The notes under the pieces were generated by a model. That model saw nothing but the letters and a program-made list of their open reading frames with translations, did not search any database and was not told where the DNA came from. The position numbers were made by a program, and so were the translations under genes. From Cordia subcordata (Eukaryota > Streptophyta > Magnoliopsida > Boraginales > Cordiaceae), in assembly GCA_028554755.1 (NCBI GenBank), contig JAPTOF010000002.1, positions 27,771,001 to 27,835,000 on the forward strand: a DNA stretch of 64,000 nt, written 5' to 3'. Shown here piece by piece: positions 12,101-23,988 of this stretch. Each line of letters begins with the position of its first letter. The first letter of the stretch is position 1.

Positions 12101-15100
12101 GCCTATCTCCTTATGCGTCTTTTGTTGCTTTTTTGTCTTCTGTCTCTATTCCCAAAAATGTCGCAGAGATGTGCTTATCCAGGTTGGCGGGTTGCAATGC
12201 TTGAGGAGATGTCTGCTTTGCACCATAATGGGACCTGGGATTTAGTTGACTTACCTCTTGGTAAATCACCAGTTGGTTGTCGATAGGTGGATAATGAGAA
12301 GGTCACTGCAGATAGACAAGTTAATCGTCTGAAGGCCCGTCTTGTGGCTAAAGGATATACACAGGTTTATGGTCTTGATTACAGTGTCACTTTTTCTCCT
12401 GTTGCCAAAATGTCCTCTGTTCTTATATTCCTTGCGCTAGCCGCTATCCATAATTGGTCTTTTCATCAACTTGATATTAAGAATGCTTTCCTTAATGGTG
12501 ATCTTGATGAAGAGGTGTAAATGGAGCAACCTCCGAGATTTGTTGCTCAGGGCGAGTCTCGGAAGGTGTGTCACGTAAAGAAGGCTCTATACGGCCTCAA
12601 GCAATCTCCCTGAGCTTGGTTTGGGCGCTTTAGTATAATGGTTCTTGAGTTTGGATAAGACGTTGCAGTGTTGATCATTCTGTTTTCTATTGATGTTCTA
12701 CGGGAAAATGTCCTTTGCTAATTGTGTATGTTGATGACATTGTTATAACTGGTGATGAGAGGCATAAAAGACCTTAAGACATTTCATCATGAGAAGTTTC
12801 AAACCAAAGACTTGGGTGCATTACATTATTTCTTGGGCATAGCTAAATCAAGACAAGGAGTGTTCATGTCTTAGCAAAAGTATGCTCTACACATGTTGAA
12901 TGAAGCAGGATTGCTAGGTGCTCGACCCTATGATTCACCGATGGATCCAAATGTGAAACTTTTGCCAGAAGAAGGAGAGTTGTTGACAGATCCTGGAAGA
13001 TATAGGAGATTGGTTGGAAAACTTAATTATCTCACCGTGACACGACCAGATATCTCGTTTGCAGTTAGTGTTGTGAGTTAATTCTTAAATGATCCACGAA
13101 CAAAACACTGGGATGCAGTTCTACGAATTCTGAGATCTATTAAAGGTTCCCCTGGAAAAGGATTGCTTTATAGTAGCAGAGGGCACATGCAAATTATTGG
13201 ATTCTCAGATGCATATTGGGCAGACAGTCCTTCTGAGAGGACATTGACTTCTGGGTATTGTGTATTTGTCGGTGGAAACTTGGTCTCATGGAAGAGTAAG
13301 AAGCAAGATGCATATTGAGCACTTGAGTGCAGAATTGGAGTATCGAGCTATGGGCCTTGCCACTTGTGAGCTATATCGGTTAAAAATGTCCTCACAGAAA
13401 TTGGTTCTAGTGGTTCAGGACCAATGAAGCTTATCTGTGATAATCAAATTGCTATTCATATTGCTACCAATCCAGTCTTCCATAAACGAACCAAGCATAT
13501 AGAGATTGATTGTTACTTTGTGAGAGAAAAATTGTTGTTAAAAAAAAAAAAAATTGTCCCTTCCTATTTTAGCTCTAGTGATCAGTTAGCTGATTTGTTT
13601 ACAAAGTCACTTAGTGCTCCCCGGGTTAAATATATTTGTAACAAGTTGGGCACATACGATATATATGCTCTAGCTTGAGGGGGAGTGTTGAATATAGTAG
13701 TTCTATATTAATGAGTGTACTAACTCTCTCCCACATTGGAAGAGAGTCATTATTGTTTGTCTTCTTAGTAATATAAATATATGAGGCTAAATACTGTAAA
13801 AGGTACGAAAACCCTTTTCTCTCTCAATTACAAGAGAAAAGATCCCCTTCTAATGGTTATTGGTGAACTTACTAAAATAACTCTTGGAAGGATTCCGTTC
13901 TAAAAGTTATCCATGGTTTCATGTTTAGAGAGATTGGTTTAAAAGTCTCATAACAACTGTTTTATAAGCTCTAGTTTATCTTTACCACTTTCACATGCAT
14001 TTGATATTTGCAACTCAATGGTCAAAGGGAAAAACCTAGAATGCACCAAAGTGTTTCATTTCCATTCATCATATAGACAAATTTTGTATGAGCTCATAGC
14101 TCACTTTGTTTCTACAGATGGGCTGAGTGGAACGGGAAGTATCGTGATGACATCAGGAAATTCATAAAGGTGATGCAAGCCTTATATTCGCTAGCGGTTA
14201 TTACAGTAGTTTAGAAATTGTTGAATATATTCATTGTCCAAGAATCCGACTGTGATGGAAGAAGGGCCATTTGTTGTTTAGCTTAACATTACTCTTAAGA
14301 GCAAAATCCTTTATAGGAATCTTCTGTAAAGAAATAGTTGCTGAACTGAAAGATCTTTATCAGATCTCCTTTGGAAGTTGTTTGGGTGAGAAGAATTGAA
14401 AGATAAGAATGTCCCAGCATGTTACTACTCCAGGGATTGGTATCACAAGTTTTCAGGTTCTGCACTTTATCCAATATTACACAAAGACAATATGTTGAAT
14501 AGATTGTTTCTAGGACAATTAAGCATAACATCCTAAAGGCATAATTTTATTTGAAAAATGCTTAGAACATAATTTTGTATAAAAAAAAGTGCTTTTGATG
14601 CATTTCTACCAGAAAAGATATGATTATATGAGGATGGAGGCAATATGGATTCAATACATTTTCATCATGAAATTATGAAGCCAAGCTCCTTTTCTCTTGG
14701 GGTGCACATCTTGGTTCCAGTTATAAACATAGGGTCTTTCAGTAGTATCCATGTTCCTGATAGATGCTTATTTTTAGAAGTTCTTGAGTATCATTTATTG
14801 TTGAAGAATATTTTAGTTATTAATGTATTTCCTTATCTTATGGTATTGAATTAGGCAATAGTCTAGATCAGGTAATTAGTCAAATTGGTTTCTTATTATT
14901 CTAGTCCTTAGAATTCTAGTTACCTTATTAGTGTAGCTTCTAGTTTTGCTCACCAAGTTATCATGCCAATAAATAGGCTCTTCTGTTATATTCATGACAT
15001 ATCAATAATTCACAATGTAGTCTTTATTAGTATTTTGCTTCTAGAGCCACCGATGGTAGTGGCTCCAATCATTTTCAATACTTTCATATTTTTCTCTCAA

Positions 15101-18100
15101 TATTTTATGTTTTATATATTTTCCACATGGTATCAAAGCCACCCTTCTGGTGGCCTATATCCTTAAAAAAAAAAAACCCCAAGCAGTCATGTTAGCCCAC
15201 GGGTCTCACGTCAATCCAAGCGGTCGTGTTAGTCTACGGGTCACATGACCATCTAAATCCAGATCTACGTTCGGATCCAAATCCAAGTCAAATCCAAATC
15301 TAAGTCTAGTTTCTAATTATTATCCAAGTCTAGTCCAAATCCAAGTCCAATTTAGTTTTCAGTTACTATCTCAGTCGAAGTTTTGTCTAATTGTTGTGGG
15401 GATTCATCACATCAAAGTGGTGCACACAACCCCTAAATTAATCCAAATTCCATTCCTCCAAGCTGTAAGCATGGTCAGACAAGTCGTGGTGACCGTGGTG
15501 AATTTTGAGTTAGAAGAGCCATGGTGACCGTCTCTCCCATCAAGATCAAGTTTTCTTTTGAAGACCTTTCAAACTCAAGGGTATATCTCAAATACCAGCT
15601 CGAGTTTGAGAAGGGTTGTTGAAGAATATTTTAGTTATTAATGTATTTCCTTATCTTATGATATTGAATTAGGCAATAGTCTAGATCAGGTAATTAGTCA
15701 AATTGGTTTCTTATTATTCTAGTTTTCTTAGAATTCTAGTTACCTTATTAGTGTAGCTTCTAGTCTTGCTCACCAAGTTATTATGCCTATAAATAGGCTC
15801 TTCTATTGTATTCATGACATATCAATAATTCACAATGTAGTCTTTTTAGTATTTTGCTTCTAGAGCCACCGATGGTGGTGGCTCTAATCATTTTCAATAC
15901 TTTCATATTTTTCTCTCCATATTTTATGTTTTATATATTTTCCACAATTCTTAAACATTGCTCTTCTAACCTCTAAATTGAATTTGATGAGGTATCTTGA
16001 AACCAAAATATTTTGCGACCATTCATAATTAGATGTTAATGACCTCGAGAATTATTCTTGGGGTACTTACACGTTCAAAATGTTTGAAATTCAGGGTGAT
16101 ATTGGAATGAAAGGGAGTTTTGCAACTCGAGTTGCTGGTTCTGCTGACTTGTACAAAGTAATGATTTCGAGCTTCACTTTATGAACCACAGCTGTGGCTT
16201 GTCACATACCTTTTACAGGATATATGTGTCACATTGTTGACAAACAATAAGTTTATCTTTTTTGTATTTCTATAGGTGAACAAGCGAAAGCCTTACCACA
16301 GTGTTAATTTTGTCATTGCACATGATGGATTTACTCTGTATGATCTTGTCTCATACAACAACAAGGTATTGCTTACATTTTTTTTTCTGGACTGTCTTCT
16401 TTCTGTTTCATGGCTGGTGAACATTAAATCTATGAAGCCTGGTTTGCTGAAACTGTCAGCACAATGAAGCTAATGGAGAAGGCGGAAATGATGGAAGTAA
16501 TGACAATTTTAGCTGGAATTGTGGAGTTGAAGGTAGAGTTCAGTTTCAATATAGCTCTTATGTGGTTATTTTTCAAGATCTAAATCTCTCGTTGCTTAGG
16601 TATAGCAGCTGAATGCATGTTTTGGTATAACTTATTTTTCTGCCTTCTTGACAGGAGAAACTAAGGATACCAATATTATCGCACTGCGCTCCAGGCAAAT
16701 GAAAAATTTTCATTTGGCCCTTATGGTATCCCAGGTATTTATATCTGATCAAACAACGTCTGGAATACTATTATTATGTCGTTTTCTCTTTGGTACGGAA
16801 TCAGAGGAGAAGCATCATTTCACTTTCAGAGTTGCTTAACAGTCTCCTGAGTTGGGTTTCGCATACCTTTCAGTTTGTTGGCAAATGTTTATTAATAGGA
16901 GTAAGCAAGATTTTCAAGATATTCTATATAATTGTTGATAACTTACGTTTGATGCGTAGCTTAGTGTGGAATGCTTTGGCAACAACTTGGAAATGATGCT
17001 TGCTTCTTTTTCTGTTCCTACATGATAACTATGCCTAAATGTCTGGACTAATTTTCCCCTTTTACTGTGGAAATTTATAGAAAACTGTCTGATAGCTATT
17101 TGTTTAGGAGGCTGTGTTGGCTTTTTGTCCTTAATATACTTGGTTGATTTTGCATAATAAGGGAGTACCAATGATGCTTATGGGGGATGAATATGGACAC
17201 ACTCGTTATGGCAACAACAACAGCTATGGGCATGATACAGCTATAAACAATTTCCAGTGGGGACAGGTATGCAACCTTTTCAACTTCATTCTTATATTAA
17301 TTTATCCAAGACAGTATAACTCAAAGTGAAACTTTCATATGACAGCTGGAAGCAAAAAGGAATAATCACTTCAGGTTTTTCTCAGAAGTGATAAAGTTGC
17401 GCAAAACTCATCATATTTTTAGAAGAGAGAATTTTATTGGCAAGGTACCTTCTCAAAGCTTGTTAATTGTGTGAATTGCTAAATCTTCTTATCATGCAGC
17501 ATCCTATTCCTGAACTTATCAATGCTTTTTGTCAAGTTTGTAGACTCCAGTAAGTATATAGGCAATCTGAGGAACTCTATCTGGAAACATCAAGATGCCA
17601 TGTTTTGAATGAAAAGCAACACCTTTGCATGAAAGTCCAATTATTAGGGCTCCTCCCACTCACTGTCCAATAATTCACCTATAAGGACCTATCATGGTGA
17701 GGTCCCATGTTTGCTTCACCATATAATACTCAAGATACAACTAAAGGCTTGAAGGTACAAAACGAACATATACAAAGTAAATTGCGGAATTCATATCTAG
17801 TTGAAACTTATTGAATTAGGGACCTAACTAGGGCAAATGACCCCTGTGGCCTCCACCTGAATCAAAGGCTTTGAGGATAATCTGCCATGTGTGGGTATGT
17901 AGCAGGTATATTCAGCATTGTACTGTATATCCAAATGGAATCCTGCTATGTTCAACATGGTCACTGATCCCATTTTAATATCTGTGTGATTCTCCCTCCT
18001 CTATGATGTGGACTGTTGAAGATATTGAAAAATAGTAAACTCTTCTAACAGTTTAAGCTTTTAGATGAAGAATGATTTCAATTTGATACTGGAGCCACTT

Positions 18101-19939
18101 TCCTAGGCCCAAATATTGTCGCATCTCATTTCAAAAGTATAATTCCATATGCTAGACTTAATATAAAAAAGAATCCTGCTTGCTTGTTAGAGAGCATGTT
18201 GAAGACAAACTGAATGGTAAAGCCCCTCCCTAACATTTGTGTGAATTATGTCCCTCCAACCTTGTTCAATTTATGGCAACCGTTGACCTCTTGTGATGTA
18301 TGTGTAAGAAAACTGTTTTAGTGTGATAATTGTTCAGCGATTTTAATTCTAAAGGTGGACATTTATAGGTTAATAAATATATTAAGCACACATTAAGTAA
18401 TGAAGAACCATAGATTCAACTTATGAGAAAGAATTTTCTTCTCTCTTTTTATCTTTTTCATCATTCTTGAATTTCTTGGCCTTTTCTGGGCTAGCTTCAT
18501 ATTTCTCTTTCTGACAAGCAGTATTTGTCCACAGAGTGAGGTTACATGGCACGAGGACAATTGGGAGAACAACGAGAGCAAGTTCCTTGCTTTTACGTAA
18601 GAAACAACAATGCACGAATTAGATTCCATTGGATATGTGTCTACTTTGTTCTAGCTTTTATCATCTACAAGTTTAACTTGTGTGATTTAAAAAATACATT
18701 GACATAAAGCTTTTGTCATTTAGTTGGGCTTGGTGCCTTAAAGTTGCTCAAGAAAGTTTGATCTAATACACGAAGACTAATCTGCACCAAAATGTCTATG
18801 TATTGACCTTATGCTTGATTTTCTTCCATATCCATTTCTGTGTTATTCTTCTTTTTCTTAGTTTGTTCACTTAGTTCTAGAAAATAAGAAGTTAAGATGT
18901 TCCTTCTCTCCCTGTCCCATTGTTAGCTACTTTGCTTTTAAGGAAGTTGGGGATGGTTGTGTGCATCATAATTATTTACCATTCTTTTCCTCTGTCCCAC
19001 TATTAGCTGACCGTATAACCACGTATCTTGATAAATTAAAAGGCATTCGTTCTTACTTGGAGTTGGAGGCACTTTTCCTGAATCATCTAATCTCATTTCC
19101 CATTTTCCTTAGGCTTCACGATGAGAATGGTGGAGATATTTACTTGGCGTTCAATGCACATGACTACTTTGTGAAAGCGGCTATACCCTCACCACCAACA
19201 AAGCGACGCTGGTTCCGAGTGGTTAGCCTTATTTTCAATTGCGTTTTCTGTTAATCACACCTACAATCAGAGAGAGTCTGTTATATTATCATGATGCAGA
19301 ATTTTCATGGTTCACATTATCTCATCTAGCAGTCAGAATCTTTCTGGGCTTACTGAAGGACTATAATGATTGAGCAGCTATAATATCGTTCCCTCCTTTT
19401 TCATTGGATTGAATGCTGCTTTCCGAATTTGCTCTTGAAAAATTTGTATTCTCCAATATCATTTACATGTGGTTATCTGTCCTTCAAAGAGTAAATAACC
19501 ATGAAATATACTAAAGCATGAATGTTGTTAGGTGGCGATGTTACCTGTCACTCAACCAAGCCATGGTCTGAACTGTCATATGTGCTCAAAATTGGTCTTG
19601 CTTTCTTTTCTGTTCTTTCTTCTGCCGGGACATGGAATAATTGTGCATTGTATTCTTAGACATACATACCATAAAAATCAGCAAGAAAATCAATCTAGAG
19701 TTATTGCTCTGTGATGTGGGCGGTGTGCTTAAAACAAATCATCATATACTCATTGAAAAGGGAAGCATGTTCCCTCTGGTATAATAGTCTCTTCGTAGAT
19801 GCTTACAAACTTGATTGTTGAATTGCAGGTTGACACTAATCTAGTATCTCCTGAAGACTTTGTTCCCGAGGGTGTTCCAGGAGTAAAAGAAACTTATAAT
19901 ATAGCACCTTACTCTTCCATTCTTCTAAAAGCAAAGTAA
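3131..19939 (+). CDS. ISA3: Isoamylase-type starch debranching enzyme (ISA3 class), 3' part, 16 exons
   Basis: GH13 alpha-1,6-glucan hydrolase; ISA3 enzymes debranch glucans during starch breakdown in the plastid stroma. Exons: 3131-3265, 3359-3445, 3989-4046, 5497-5560, 6311-6410, 7682-7782, 14118-14169, 16095-16157, 16276-16365, 16460-16532, 16655-16734, 17162-17266, 17346-17444, 18535-18596, 19113-19221, 19829-19939. All boundaries are GT-AG and phases join without a stop, giving 1389 bp (462 residues). All four conserved regions are present: DVVYNHT (exon 2), [10 protein letters not shown] with the nucleophile Asp (exon 5), IIAEPWD with the acid/base Glu (exon 6), and IAHDGFT (exon 9). 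[15 protein letters not shown] in exon 12 points to ISA3 rather than ISA1. The transit peptide, CBM48 and the start of the catalytic barrel lie upstream of the window. Introns of 6.3 kb and 1.9 kb were enlarged by retroelements, yet the visible coding part is intact. Confidence 0.92.
4604..4838 (+). mobile_element. Second TRIM-like miniature LTR element, in an ISA3 intron
   Basis: Two direct repeats of about 75 bp (4604-4678 and 4764-4838) share AATAAATAAATAC and AAGCTTTTAGATG and flank 85 bp of non-coding DNA. The interior starts TGGTAACTATAACC, a poor primer-binding-site relic, and ends with a purine-rich CACGTGAGAGGGTG. It is the same family as 1893-2167. GTATA (4599-4603) and GTATT (4839-4843) are a likely 5-bp target-site duplication with one change. 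It lies in the intron between exons 3 and 4 of the isoamylase gene, in the same orientation. Confidence 0.75.
8489..8642 (+). repeat. 5' LTR of the full-length copia element
   Basis: It is 154 bp and matches 13686-13835 along its whole length apart from scattered substitutions and one 4-bp indel in the GGGAGGGAGAG stretch. The border is fixed by the GAAAA duplication on the left and the primer binding site on the right. Confidence 0.93.
8643..8656 (+). other. Primer binding site (tRNA-Met type)
   Basis: TGGTATTGAGCC starts at the first base after the LTR. It resembles TGGTATCAGAGCC, the site complementary to the 3' end of initiator tRNA-Met used by most plant copia elements. It is one base shorter and changed in the middle. 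Confidence 0.8.
8657..9407 (+). other. Untranslated leader of the copia element
   Basis: This 750-bp stretch separates the primer binding site from gag. Bases 8760-9130 are clearly C-rich, unlike the AT-rich flanks, and 9180-9300 is A-rich with a run of about 16 A. Short open frames here have proline- and histidine-rich translations with no family resemblance and are most likely chance. The C-rich block could be captured host DNA or simply an old leader. Confidence 0.5.
9408..13678 (+). pseudogene. Dead copia gag-pol polyprotein
   Basis: Gag starts at ATG 9408 ([13 protein letters not shown]) and soon meets a stop. A (GGAGGT)n tract near 10160-10200 encodes polyglycine followed by RGRGR. A zinc-knuckle remnant [12 protein letters not shown] lies near 10270-10304. 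The protease box reads [13 protein letters not shown] (about 10540), with the usual DSGA active site disrupted. Integrase [20 protein letters not shown] lies near 11333-11392. Reverse transcriptase blocks include [13 protein letters not shown] (about 12465) and [11 protein letters not shown] (about 12726). RNase H ends at 13678 with KRTKHIEID and [11 protein letters not shown]. Numerous stops and frameshifts make it non-functional. Confidence 0.92.
13686..13835 (+). repeat. 3' LTR of the full-length copia element
   Basis: It is 150 bp, preceded directly by the polypurine tract GAGGGGGAG (13677-13685) and followed by the GAAAA target duplication at 13836-13840. Confidence 0.93.
14799..15127 (+). 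repeat. 5' LTR of the non-autonomous element
   Basis: Direct repeat of 15617-15946, with the TATA-like CCAATAAATAGGCTC inside and the primer binding site starting at 15128. Confidence 0.9.
15617..15946 (+). repeat. 3' LTR of the non-autonomous element
   Basis: Direct repeat of 14799-15127 with a handful of substitutions and two small indels. A TATA-like CTATAAATAGGCTC lies near 15789. Confidence 0.9.
18020..18110 (+). repeat. Weak relic of the TRIM-like family
   Basis: CAGTTTAAGCTTTTAGATGA followed by TTTGATACTGGAGCC resembles the end of the family LTR plus a primer-binding-site relic. No second repeat is visible. It lies in the isoamylase intron between exons 13 and 14. Confidence 0.35.
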
Positions 19940-21235
19940 TAACCATATCCGTGCTGCCTAGAGGATGTCGAAATGCATGAGTAGTGGCAACAAGGTGGCT
20001 GTGAATCTCTCTATCTAATTGAGGATAATGGAAGCTGAAATCCGGGGTTACCTGATCTCTTGTTGTACAATTGCTTTCCACATCTTCACCGACATGTCTA
20101 TTATGCTGGACCTCCCCACGACGAAGAATTGAGTTCGTTGGGATGGCTTGCCGGTGTATATAGTATTTCTTATGATATCAAGATCAGTAATGCTATAAAG
20201 GAAGAGGCCCCGAGCGCTGGAGCTCATATCCAGGCACAAGATAGAGATAAGAGCATAGTTATATAGAGGCGCAGTAGAGCCAATGTTGCTGCACATGTGG
20301 TTTGCAGCAGGTGCTGCAATCCTGGTTGGTGTACAAAAAGTTGGGACAAACTTTGGACTTATGATTGGATCCTCTTCTACGCGTTCTGTTAACATCTTTA
20401 GTCTAGAATAAACTCAAAGCTCTTCTTTCTGTGAATTAGTACATGTCATCGAAGCTTCTTTCTATTTTCCTTTTCTTTTTTTTTATTTCTTTTGCCTAGA
20501 TATGACATCACAGCTTGGCAATGGAAAAAAATCCAGATGGGTCGGGTTACTAGTTGGACAAAAGAAACAGACAGAGAAGGGAAAAAGAAAAAGAAGGGAA
20601 AGCTGGAAAGAGCTCATGAGCTTTAAACCTTATGAAAAAAAGATAATGGCCAAATGAGTGAGGGACATCAATGTAACTCTTTTGTTGGTCAAAGAAAATT
20701 ATAACCCAACAATTGATTGAGCACCAACCATAAGCTTATAAGTTCAGAAACAGATCACACTTTATTTGTCCTTTCGGGCATTGGCCAAGGATTTTCTTCT
20801 CTCCCCAAATCCGTCGACACCAAGTCTTGTATGATGTACATAGAGAGTGCCTCTATGAGTCCAACTACTAGCCTTGCAAAAATATAACCGAAAAAAGAAA
20901 AAGGAGAAAACAGAAAAGAAGACTGAGAAAAAGAACAGAGAACTCAGAATTAACTAACAACTGTAGCCTGGGCATGCTTAAGCAAGTGCTGCAATAAATA
21001 GATGTGTCCGTTGATCTGTGAAGCATGATCAATGTTGGGCTTTTCTTAAGCTTAAAGACATTACTCTCTTGGCTCAAGTTTCCCTCAGTAACATGCTCAA
21101 ATAAAGGAACTTAAAAAAAAAAAAATACGATGACTGGATCATAAAGCAGCATGAGAGGTGAGGAAGCTTTAAATAGAATAGCAACAACTACAAGAAACAA
21201 CCATTCACTTTCACTAAATGCTGGTACATGCAAGT

Positions 21236-21470
21236 TACTTAAAATATATATCAAATTTTGACACACAGTAACTAAAGGTGACCTAAAATATATATTAAAC
21301 TTTGACACACAGTAACTAAAGGTAACCCCAGGTTTCTTTTTCTTTCTCGCGTATGGTACATAGTAATTATCGTTAATTCTTTTTTTTTTCTTTCTCGTGT
21401 TTGGTATAGAGTAATTAATGGTAATTCTTATATTCTTTTTCTCTCTCATGTCTAGTAAAATCGTAAAACC
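21236..21470. repeat. Small tandem repeats
   Basis: Two copies of a unit of about 57 bp containing TTTGACACACAGTAACTAAA, then two to three copies of a unit containing TTTCTTTCTCGTGT and a GGTAATTCTT-like end, separated by T-rich runs. Confidence 0.6.
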
Positions 21471-23425
21471 ATATATGAGGACCGACACCTCCGCAGTGCC
21501 AGAAGGTTAAGGAAGTTGGTGAAGGATATTAGACGAAGAAAACTCCTGTGTGGACGGTAGTTTTAACTATAATGGTTCTAAGGAAGCAAATTTTCTTATC
21601 AAGTGGGTCAATTAGGTCAAGTACTCCTCATAAACAATTCTTTTAGCGAGATAAGAAATTTAACTTCATTTGACTTAACAGTATCAATACAAGTGTCTAC
21701 GTGCAAGCAACCAACATAAAACCTACTCTTACAGGAACTATTGATGAAGAGAAAACATTGGGACACGCCCCGCAAAAAAAAGATATTGGGACACTGCATG
21801 CTAACGTGGTCAAAAAATGAACATAGAAGGGTATATATTCCAAAAAGTAAGATTATGATTAGTATCAAACTAGGTGAGGTAATAATGATATCAGAATAAA
21901 GTTATGTACCACGTCATCCAATTGCCGAGAAGAGAGACATGACACTTTCAGTATTGGTTTTTTACTTTCGTAATAAAAAGAATAATATTACGATTTCATT
22001 TAATAAAATAAAACTAAAATTTTATTTTGCCAAAAAAAAAAGAAATAGAAAAGAACTTATCTATTAAACATCATCAGGGAACCGTCCCATGTTGGACGAT
22101 CAAATAATGCATGTTCTGTTGCCGATAATTTTCTTATTTATCCTTTTTTTTTTTTTAACCGTGTTGCCCATGATTGCTGAGATACTCGATGCTGTGTTGA
22201 AGATAACAACTGTCACATGTTATCTGTTCTTATTCTTGGTGGGTGATCACACACACGTTTTTGGGAGAATTTATTCCGCTAATTAATATTCTCGTAGTGT
22301 GAAACACTTGTTCAAATAATAGTTATGATACATTAAACAGCTTCACAGCTATATATATGTTATATTCGTTATCTTTTGCACAAGAATATATCAATCCATC
22401 TATAAGAAATTGATTAAAAGATAAATATGAAATTATCACATACGTAGATCTAGAAACTATAACAAAATAACGGAATCATAAGAGTTAAGTGATTTTTTGA
22501 ACTGTAATATCAAAACAATTCAGGAGTATTCTAAAGTATGTATGTGACAGTAAGATTAATCTAGCGTTACAATAATTAATAATGTTGATCCGTGCCATAA
22601 GAATAAATTTAAATCCGTCCGGAGCTAATTATAATAACACAAAAATTAAGAAAAATAAAAGGAAAATAAAGGAGAAATGACGAATACGAATCACAAAAGA
22701 GGAACCACAAACGTGAGAAAAACGAGGTTGATATTGAAAACGTACGCTTGGCATGCTTTAAGAAGAGAGCATACCACTATATGTAAAGAAAAAGCTTGGA
22801 AAAAGTATCTCATCATCTTTTTTTCTTTTTTCCTTTGGCCAGGCATCGATCTTGTCATTTTTGTTTCAATTTCTTGTTTCTTTCCAATATTCAAGTTGGT
22901 ATAGTTTAAGAACAAAATGATTCAAACAAATTAAATTAGATATAAATTTAATAAATTGAAAGTTCAACAAAGTTCTTTCTTCTCCTTTTTCAAAGTGACG
23001 TATCATACTTTCCGACTTTCACCAAATGACAAATCTATCAAAATAAGCTCTCTCGTGCCCCTCCCACTTATGTTTTACCTAAAAAAAGATAAGAGCAGAT
23101 TTTCTAATGTTTCATATATATATATATATGTATGTATGTATGTATAGTCTTACCAACCATGACCCTTGGGTATCTTACGAATGATGTAAAAGAATTAAGT
23201 TGAAACAGAATAAATCATTCAACCCCACATGAATCATCTCTATAGCCTTACCAAATACCAACCATGACCCTTGGATATCTTAAAAGCAATACAAAAATTG
23301 CTTAAAAAAAGAAAAAAGTAATAATAAATTTTCAAACAAATAACAAATTATACAAAAACAACTCATCCACATGAACCTATGACTTGTAAATTATCCGTTG
23401 GAAGTCATCGTCAGTTCATTTTTTT

Positions 23426-23476
23426 GAAGAGAGCGAGAGAGAGAGAGAGCGAGAGCGAGAGAGAGAGAGAGAGAGT
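23426..23476 (+). repeat. GA-rich microsatellite upstream of the AGP gene
   Basis: Interrupted (GA)n and (GAGC)n tract about 400 bp upstream of the TATA box. GA tracts are common in plant promoters; a regulatory role is only possible. Confidence 0.7.
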
Positions 23477-23824
23477 CTCATTCTTTTGTGTGTCCCCCAC
23501 TCACAACGTGCCAATCATAACGGTAACCTAATTTTTCCAATTAATTAATTATCCCAACGGTCCACAGGATCTCACTTCTCTTGCCTAAATCTCACCCTCT
23601 GACCACCGAATCCACGTACGTGTACGCCCCAGATCTTCCTAGGCAGGCTAGTGGGGACAAAAGACGACAATTTAATTTTACCATTTAGTAACTGAGCTGT
23701 CAGCTAATGATAAGCTCACAGCTCGAATATTAATTATCTTTCAATTAAAAATTAATCCCCTCTTGCCCACATTTTAAAATATTTCAAAAACATAAGAACT
23801 TCGCTATTTTCTCTCTCTTCTCCC

Positions 23825-23834
23825 CTATATATAA
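23825..23834 (+). promoter_or_regulatory. TATA box of the AGP gene
   Basis: CTATATATAA lies 155-164 bp before the ATG at 23989, followed by a CT-rich stretch of the kind found in plant leaders. It would give a 5' UTR of roughly 125 bp. Confidence 0.65.
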
Positions 23835-23988
23835 TCCTTCTCGTGTGTGTCTTTCTGCTACTCCTATACAAACATACATATATACGTACGTGTATCTCTA
23901 TAGGCAGCTTAACTTTCTCTCTCTAAAGCTAGACATACATATCTAGGGTTTTTATATATAGAGAGAGAGAAAGAGAAGAAAATCAGCA

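Larger units (their letters stand above)
8489..13835 (+). mobile_element. Full-length Ty1/copia retrotransposon in an ISA3 intron
   Basis: LTRs at 8489-8642 and 13686-13835 both start TGTTGAATATAG and end ATTACAAGA. A primer binding site follows the first and a polypurine tract GAGGGGGAG precedes the second. GAAAA flanks the element on both sides (8484-8488, 13836-13840), which fixes the borders. Gag, protease, integrase, reverse transcriptase and RNase H remnants follow in copia order. By eye the LTRs differ at about 10 bases plus a 4-bp indel over 150 bp, so insertion is not recent. It accounts for most of the 6.3-kb intron between exons 6 and 7 of the isoamylase gene and is in sense orientation. 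Confidence 0.95.
14799..15946 (+). mobile_element. Non-autonomous LTR retroelement in an ISA3 intron
   Basis: Two near-identical LTRs (14799-15127, 329 bp; 15617-15946, 330 bp) start TGTTGAAGAATATT and end TTTTCCACA. TGGTATCAAAGCC follows the first as primer binding site, and GAGTTTGAGAAGGGT precedes the second as polypurine tract. The 489-bp interior has no coding sequence and contains CCAAATCCAAGTC-type simple repetition. By eye the LTRs differ by roughly 3 per cent, so this insertion is younger than the copia element at 8489. No clean target duplication was found (left TTTAT, right ATTCT). It lies between exons 7 and 8 of the isoamylase gene, sense orientation. Confidence 0.88.
19940..23820. 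other. Intergenic spacer between ISA3 and the AGP gene
   Basis: The first few hundred bases should hold the isoamylase 3' UTR; no clear polyadenylation site was fixed. A 115-codon open frame on the minus strand at 20048-20395 has no family resemblance. Further on there is AT-rich DNA, poly-A and poly-T runs, a short direct repeat containing ACCAACCATGACCCTTGG (copies near 23152 and 23258), and a (AT)n(GTAT)n microsatellite near 23113-23145. No gene recognised. Confidence 0.6.

Noticed and set aside
20048..20395. 115-codon minus-strand open frame downstream of ISA3
   Set aside because: No recognisable motif, no promoter evidence, and it overlaps the probable ISA3 3' UTR in antisense.
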